Shown piece after piece: positions 58,277 to 64,000 of a DNA stretch of 64,000 nucleotides. The notes under the pieces are model-generated. The model had not been told where the DNA came from. It saw only the letters and a list, made by a program, of their open reading frames with translations, and did not search any database. The stretch is from Bufo bufo (Eukaryota; Chordata; Amphibia; Anura; Bufonidae): assembly GCF_905171765.1 (NCBI RefSeq), contig NC_053389.1:787734754-787798753 (forward strand), written 5' to 3'. How positions within the stretch are numbered: position 1 is the stretch's first letter; each line of letters opens with the position of its first letter. The position numbers were made by a program, and so were the translations under genes.

Positions 58277-58901
58277 TAACAGTGCAAATAACAAGGTATA
58301 TATACCCACAATCCAATACAACTCAATTACAGAATGTGGTAGGGCGTATCTTTAGTCTGGTCACATGATCATTAACCATATCTTCACATGACATAAGTGC
58401 ATAGTAAACATTCTCGTATAAAAAACATCAAAATTACATACGTGATCATAATAGTATCGGGATACTTCATAAAGTTGCAATTACTGTGCCTCCATTACAC
58501 TAAGGTGGGATATATCTTATCCATTCCATACATAATTATACATAGCAACCACTGTGCATAAAGTGACAAGTGCATAAAGGGTTAAAATCACAGTCGCTTG
58601 TACAGCTGTACCTTATCAAAAGTTAAAAACATCAGGACGGAGCTCACCACACTTAGATTCTGGAAACACGCCGGCATTGGCGTCTCCTCGTCGACGGTGC
58701 GCCTGCACCGAGCCCGACGTCACTGGCCACGCCCCCGACACCGCCGTGCTCCCACGTGACCGCTCCATGGACCGCAGCGTCATCCGTTGGAACGCATCGT
58801 AAGGGAGACGGCTGTGAGGGGAGGGAGGCCAGAACATGTGACTCAGCGTCACGCGCACCGCACACGGGGATGTGTACAGGTAACCATAGTGATGTAAACA
58901 T

Positions 58902-59146
58902 AGAAACATAGAAACATAGAATGTGTCGGCAGATAAGAACCATTTGGCCCATCTAGTCTGCCCAATATACTGAATACTATGGATAGCCCCTGGCCCTATC
59001 TTATATGAAGGATGGCCTTATGCCTATCCCATGCATGCTTAAACCCCTTCACTGTATTTGCAGCTACCACTTCTGCAGGAAGGCTATTCCATGCATCCAC
59101 TACTCTCTCAGTAAAGTAATACTTCCTTATATTACTTTTAAACCTT
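58902..59146. mobile_element. SINE- or LINE-tail-like insertion (about 245 bp)
   Basis: Begins with repeated ACATAGAA units, then TGTGTCGGCAGATAAGAACC and ATTTGGCCCATCTAGTCTGC, a widely seen vertebrate retroposon segment. It is absent from the opposite arm of the palindrome, which reads GATGTAAACATTAGGGGG straight through at the corresponding site. It therefore inserted after the palindrome formed. Its class is not certain (L2/CR1-related tail or SINE). Confidence 0.75.
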
Positions 59147-59897
59147 TAGGGGGAAGTGCGGACATACGCTCTGATTCCAGAAAGCATAACTCTGCACACA
59201 ATACAAATATCAGTATGCCATGAGGTGCATGAGAACATCCATAGGGGGGGTAATTGTACAACAGTTGCACGCAAAAAGTGATTGCTTGGTCAACAGTGAT
59301 CATCACAAAACCACCTTATGTGTATGTGATTACACCTCCCATCTGTCTACACCCATGGCATTGATGTATGTGTGTCACCACCGGCCCACCACGGTGCAGC
59401 AGGTGAAGTGACACCCACCATCCATACTCTTAAAACCTCTCACAGGCAAATTAGGCAAAGTGTGCATCACGCTATCAATCCGGGCCATCAGTCGCAGTCC
59501 TGCAGATCTCCACACTACGGTCACACTAATGTTCATGTGTTCAAGTTCTGTAGGCGGCTCAATCCAGTACATAGACAAAAAGCTCATCAAGTACATCCAA
59601 AGTCATCTAGAATAAGAAAATACATATCATTATACATTGTTGGTTTTGTCAAAAACATTAACACTGTTAGGTGTCTCATACACCACACCGGGTGGTCGAG
59701 GGCCCCCCTTGCCTGCGAGCACTACACTCTTCTATCATCCACATAGCTCCCATCTACATTCAACATTAAGACATTGGGCTTCAATGTCTGTAACTTATGT
59801 ATCCACATAATCTCACGTTGTTTAAGTAATCTCTCCCTGTTCCCTCCCCGTTTGATTGGGGGAATGTGATCTATTACCCTAAACTTGAGATCCTTCT

Positions 59898-60395
59898 GGA
59901 AGTAAGGCCCAAGTCCAGACCTATATTGGTCGTAGGAAATACGGATGCTATCCGTGTTTAGGCTGCGTGAATTGCAGTTACATGCTAAAAGGTGAGAAAT
60001 TTATACACCCGACACTGAAGACGCAATTTGAAATACGACATCATTTAACCTGTGATAGTTCATTTGTGATCTATCTGTTGTCTTGCCGCTGCAACCTCCT
60101 ATATGTGGGGGAGACTATTTGTGAGGTCAAGACCAGAATGAACTATCACAGGTATTCGATTCGTCAAAAAAGGAGAGATCTCCCTGTGCCAAAGCACTTT
60201 GTTGAGGCTGGGCACAGAGAGAAGGATCTCAAGTTTAGGGTAATAGATCACATTCCCCCAATCAAACGGGGAGGGAACAGGGAGAGATTACTTAAACAAC
60301 GTGAGATTATGTGGATACATAAGTTACAGACATTGAAGCCCAATGTCTTAATGCTGAATGTAGATGGGAGCTATGTGGATGATAGAAGAGTGTAG
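59898..60395 (+). pseudogene. PLE GIY-YIG endonuclease domain (5' truncated, otherwise open)
   Basis: The frame is open from the junction (59889 onward) to a TAG at 60393-60395, about 165 codons, with no internal stop. A cysteine cluster YGCYPCLGCVNCSYM is followed by CDSSFVIYLLSCRCNLLYVG, the GIY (here VIY) and YIG (here YVG) motifs, and then TRMNYHRYS with the conserved Arg and His. EAGH and KQREIMWIHKLQTLKPN complete the PLE-type nuclease. This domain nicks target DNA for the PLE reverse transcriptase, which is missing. There is no start codon of its own (a GTG at 59967 is in frame). The domain looks intact but cannot act as a complete retroelement protein. Confidence 0.8.
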
Positions 60396-61595
60396 TGCTC
60401 GCGGGCGAGGGGGGCCCTCGACCACCCGGTGTGGTGTATGAGACACCTAACAGTGTTAATGTTTTTGACAAAACCAACAATGTATAATGATATGTATTTT
60501 CTTATTCTAGATGACTTTGGATGTACTTGATGAGCTTTTTGTCTATGTACTGGATTGAGCCGCCTACAGAACTTGAACACATGAACATTAATGTGACCGT
60601 AGTGTGGAGATCTGCAGGACTGCGACTGATGGCCCGGATTGATAGCGTGATGCACACTTTGCCTAATTTGCCTGTGAGAGGTTTTAAGAGTATGGATGGT
60701 GGGTGTCACTTTACCTGCTACACCATTGTGGGTAGGTGGTGACACACATACATCAATGCCATGGGTGTAGACAGATGGGAGGTGTAATCACATACACATA
60801 AGGTGGTTTTGTGATGATCACTGTTGACCAAGCAATCACTTTTTGCGTGCAACTGTTGTACAATTACCCCCCCTATGGATGTTCTCATGCACCTCATGGC
60901 ATACTGATATTTGGATTGTGTGCAGAGTTATGCTTTCTGGAATCAGAGCGTATGTCCGCACTTCCCCCTAATGTTTACATCACTATGGTTACCTGTACAC
61001 ATCCCCGTGTGCGGTGCGCGTGACGCTGAGTCACATGTTCTGGCCTCCCTCCCCTCACAGCCGTCGCCCTTACGATGCGTTCCAACGGATGACGCTGCGG
61101 TCCATGGAGCGGTCACGTGGGAGCACGGCGGTGTCGGGGGCGTGGCCAGTGACGTCGGGCTCGGCGCAGGCGCACCGTCGACGAGGAGACGCCAATGCCG
61201 GCGTGTTTCCAGAATCTAAGTGTGGTGAGCTCCGTCCTGATGTTTTTAACTTTTGATAAGGTACAGCTGTACAAGCGACTGTGATTTTAACCCTTTATGC
61301 ACTTGTCACTTTATGCACAGTGGTTGCTATGTATAATTATGTATGGAATGGATAAGATATATCCCACCTTAGTGTAATGGAGGCACAGTAATTGCAACTT
61401 TATGAAGTATCCCGATACTATTATGATCACGTATGTAATTTTGATGTTTTTTATATGAGAATGTTTACTATGCACTTATGTCATGTGAAGATATGGTTAA
61501 TGATCATGTGACCAGACTAAAGATACGCCCTACCACATTCTGTAATTGAGTTGTATTGGATTGTGGGTATATATACCTTGTTATTTGCACTGTTA

Positions 61596-61640
61596 TGTAG
61601 CTTGAGAAAGGCCTCATTGAGCAGGCCGAAACGTCGCTTC
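61596..61640 (+). other. Hammerhead-ribozyme-like fold in the PLE tail
   Basis: GUAGC, then UUGAGAA, AGGCC with GGCC around a 10-base loop, GAAA, CG, UC, GCUUC. The outer strands pair at four of five positions. The core differs from CUGANGA at C3 and G8, as in the other PLE of this window. Confidence 0.5.
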
Positions 61641-61726
61641 AATAAATTTGGGGTCCTCACCCGTTTACGCTATACTGGAAGTGCTGCCTCTTCATTTATC
61701 TGATATATATATGTGCTATTTTTCAC

Positions 61727-61818
61727 ACATGTCAGCAAAGACAACGTTTCGGTCCTCTCACAGGACCTTTCTCAAGTCAAGTGAGAGGACCGAAACATTG
61801 TCTTTGCTGACATGTGTG
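61727..61818. mobile_element. Small palindrome of two PLE-tail ends head to head
   Basis: CACACATGTCAGCAAAGACA at left and its complement at right (one mismatch near 61798), with CGGTCCTCTCAC/GTGAGAGGACCG inside. The left half read on the minus strand contains CUUGAGAAAGGUCC...GGACCGAAACGUUGUC, again a hammerhead-like order. It is followed by TTGAAGGAGTGCTGC phrases (61843, 61930) typical of PLE tails. Confidence 0.6.
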
Positions 61819-61956
61819 AATAAATTGCACATTTTTTTACTTGAAGGAGTGCTGCGGATTTTCTTTCTCTACTGATTCTGTCCTATATCGAGGGACCACC
61901 GCGGGCACCCATACAACTATAGCTGTGTTTGAAGGAGTGCTGCCTGACTTTCTCCA

Positions 61957-61957
<1 letters not shown>
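61819..61957. repeat. PLE-tail debris
   Basis: TTGAAGGAGTGCTGCGGATT and TTTGAAGGAGTGCTGCCTGA occur 87 bp apart, marking two short terminal fragments. Confidence 0.45.
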
Positions 61958-62011
<54 letters not shown>

Positions 62012-62028
62012 TGTGTGTGTGTATAGTA
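61958..62028. repeat. Microsatellite (TG)n-(TA)n-(GT)n
   Basis: TGTGTGTG at 61960, about 19 TA units at 61968-62007, then GTGTGTGTGTG. Confidence 0.95.
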
Positions 62029-62035
62029 TATGTTA

Positions 62036-62135
62036 GAGGTGGGACGAATCCAAATTTTTTCGAATCCAAATCCGAATCCGAAAAGGTTCTCGAATATATT
62101 GAATCTTTCGAATCTCGAATCCTACGAATCCTGTA
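62036..62135. repeat. GAATC-rich simple repeat
   Basis: About a dozen CGAATCC / GAATCTC units, irregularly spaced, AT-rich between. Confidence 0.7.
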
Positions 62136-62689
62136 CATAATTGTGTGAACGCACGGTGTAAGAAACAAAGTCAGACCGCGTCAGTTTGTCTGAACCTCCA
62201 CCTCCCAGTCACGGTCACACCCTATATGACCGCGATGACCCCTGCTCCTATCACTACAAAACATGCAGGGTAATACAGCCACATACCTCTTACATCCAGT
62301 GACGTCTCATGTAGATGTTCTCTTTCCTCATCTTCTCCTTTCAGACCAGACACCAGTTTTCAGCCATTTCTCGTCTCTGCAGCTTGACAAAAAAATAATA
62401 ATCTTGGTTTACTACTTTTCCATCATCCTCCCATCTTCTGGACAAATCATCCTAACACCCCCAATACTGTGCCGCTGTGCTCCCCAATACTATACTGCAG
62501 AAACTACCCCTGATAATACTAGTACCACACAGAGCCCCCATATAAAATACCCCTTCTTTGTGGCCTCAGTAGATGCCCCCACAGTGCCACCCAATAATGT
62601 GCCAGTAAGTGTCCCCATAGATGCCCCCCTAATCATGTGCCAGTATCAAGTGCGGAGTGCCTCTCTCCTCCCCCCATGTGTAGGTATCA
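62136..62689. other. No gene recognised
   Basis: A plus-strand frame of 165 codons (62263-62760) begins here, but its second half is the following minisatellite and its first half has no recognisable motif. Best regarded as chance. Confidence 0.35.
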
Positions 62690-63055
62690 TAGTGCCATCT
62701 CCCCCCCCAATGTGCCCGTATCATAGTGCCACCTCCCCCCATAATGTGCCCGTATCATAGTGCCATCTCCCCCCATAATGTGCCCGTATCATAGTGCCAT
62801 CTCCCCCCATAATGTGCCCGTATCATAGTGCCACCTCCCCCCATAATGTGCCCGTATCATAGTGCCACCTCCCCCCATAATGTGCCCGTATCATAGTGCC
62901 ACCTCCCCCCATAATGTGCCCGTATCATAGTGCCATCTCCCCCCATAATGTGCCCGTATCATAGTGCCACCTCCCCCCATAATGTGCCCGTATCATAGTG
63001 CCATCTCCCCCCATAATGTGCCCGTATCATAGTGCCTCCCCCCAATGTGCCAGTA
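62690..63055. repeat. Minisatellite, unit 34 bp
   Basis: About ten nearly identical copies of CCATAATGTGCCCGTATCAT plus AGTGCCATCTCCCC (or CACCTCCCC). A final shorter copy merges into the next array. Confidence 0.95.
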
Positions 63056-63089
63056 GTATCATAGTGCCTCTCACCTCTCCCCCTGGCAT

Positions 63090-63965
63090 TCAGACCCCCC
63101 CACCCCATAACGGTGCCATCCACAGAACCCCCCCCACCCCATAACGGTGCCATCCACAGAGCCCCCCCCACCCCATAACGGTGCCATCCACAGAGCCCCC
63201 CCCCACCCCATAACAGTGACATCCACAGACCCCCCCCCCACCCCATAACAGTGACATCCACAGACCCCCCCACCCCATAACAGTACCATCCACAGACCCC
63301 CCACCCCATAACAGTACCATCCACAGACCCCCCACCCCATAACAGTGCCATCCACAGACCCCCCACCCCATAACAGTGCCATCCACAGACCCCCCCACCC
63401 CATAACGGTGCCATCCACAGACCCCCCCACCCCATAACAGTGACATCCACAGACCCCCCCCCACCCCATAACAGTGACATCCACAGACCCCCCCCACCCC
63501 ATAACAGTGCCATCCACAGACCCCCCCACCCCATAACAGTGCCATCCACAGACCCCCCCACCCCATAACAGTGCCATCCACAGACCCCCCCACCCCATAA
63601 CAGTGCCATCCACAGACCCCCCCATCCTATAACAGTGCCATCCACACCCCATAACAGTGCCATCCACAGACCCGCCCCACCCCATTACAGTGCCATCCAC
63701 AGACCCCCCCACCCCATAACAGTGCCATCCACAGACCCCCCATCCTATAACAGTGCCATCCACACCCCATAACAGTGCCATCCACAGACCCCCCCACCCC
63801 ATAACAGTGCCATCCACAGACCCCCCCCCACCCCTTAACAGTGCCATCCACAGACCCCCCCCACCCCATAACAGTGCCATCCACAGACCCCCCCCACCCC
63901 ATAACAGTGCCATCCACAGACCCCCCCACCCCATAACAGTGCCATCCACAGACCCCCCCATTGCC
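63090..63965. repeat. Minisatellite, unit 30-33 bp, C-rich
   Basis: About 28 copies of CCATAACAGTGCCATCCACA plus GACCCCCCCACC with variable C-run length, which sets the unit length. A few truncated copies (CCACACCCCATAAC) occur near 63640 and 63760. Long frames on the minus strand (up to 296 codons of GSVDGTVMGWGG) are pure repeat translation. Confidence 0.95.
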
Positions 63966-64000
63966 GCTCCAGTAGTTATATAATGTGTAATTGTGATTAA

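Larger units (their letters stand above)
58165..59897 (-). mobile_element. Penelope-like element, truncated copy in inverted orientation
   Basis: Reverse complement of 60220-61706, apart from a 245-bp insertion (58902-59146) and a few substitutions. It carries, on the minus strand, only the last 58 or so codons of the endonuclease and the full non-coding tail with a hammerhead-like module. It joins the plus-strand copy head to head at 59897/59898. Inverted, 5'-truncated partner copies are known for PLEs. Confidence 0.85.
59898..61706 (+). mobile_element. Penelope-like element, endonuclease-to-tail copy
   Basis: Plus-strand copy with most of a GIY-YIG endonuclease frame (to 60395), then about 1.3 kb of non-coding tail ending in the hammerhead-like module and AATAAATTTGGGG. 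The reverse transcriptase part is absent (5' truncation at 59898). CpG-rich sequence with AGGCGCACCGTCGACGAGG lies at about 61070-61200. Confidence 0.85.

Noticed and set aside
59372..60745. Two near-identical 124-codon frames in opposite orientation
   Set aside because: They are the antisense of the PLE tail in each arm of the palindrome, so their similarity reflects the inverted repeat, not a duplicated gene.
62959..63961. Overlapping long minus-strand frames (up to 296 codons) rich in GSVDGTVMGWGG
   Set aside because: They are translations of a 30-33 bp C-rich minisatellite and occur in all three phases, as expected for a repeat without stops. No start context or domain.

Overview
The window looks like intergenic or intronic DNA from a large vertebrate genome, most likely an anuran amphibian. 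This is an inference. It rests on many TTAA-flanked MITEs with TTAAAGGGG-type ends (the T2/Kolobok-type MITEs described from Xenopus), L1- and L2-clade LINEs, several Penelope-like elements (PLEs), Tc1/mariner elements and long minisatellites. I found no host protein-coding exon, rRNA or tRNA gene that I could defend. Every recognisable protein fragment belongs to a transposable element, and all but possibly one are visibly broken.

Layout. 1-15 kb: mostly unremarkable DNA with T2 MITEs, one palindromic hAT-type MITE, a long hairpin (7.85 kb), a 24-bp minisatellite (12.0-12.65 kb) and, at 15.25 kb, a 45-bp minisatellite. 15.9-22.5 kb: PLE tails, an internally deleted Tc1 element (18.9-19.8 kb) and a T2 element. 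22.5-28 kb: a roughly 31-bp minisatellite split by a 4.6 kb minus-strand L1-clade LINE. 28.5-30.1 kb: a minus-strand, 5'-truncated L2-clade LINE. 30.2-30.9 kb: a CpG-rich foldback MITE. 32.1-35.4 kb: a nested composite with matching outer inverted ends, inner MITEs, an 80-bp tandem repeat and a full-length Tc1 transposon. 36.6-37.6 kb: a PLE 3' part. 37.9-43.7 kb: T2 and hAT MITEs and a 60-bp minisatellite. 43.7-51.9 kb: a 36-bp minisatellite split by a very young 6.55 kb non-autonomous LTR element on the minus strand, with 2 kb LTRs. 53-58 kb: another minisatellite, then a decayed Tc1/mariner element with DD36E spacing. 58.2-61.7 kb: two PLE copies head to head, forming a large palindrome around a GIY-YIG endonuclease reading frame. 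61.7-64 kb: a small palindrome, microsatellites and two C-rich minisatellites.

The parts do not form an operon or pathway. The main story is the order of insertions: L1, Tc1 and the LTR element each interrupt a different tandem array. The LTR pair differs by one substitution in about 2025 aligned bases, so it is probably the youngest large insertion. The PLE palindrome contains its own empty-site control for a later SINE-like insertion. Hammerhead-ribozyme-like folds recur in the PLE tails but share the same changes at key core positions. All family names come from sequence recognition by eye; no database search was run.
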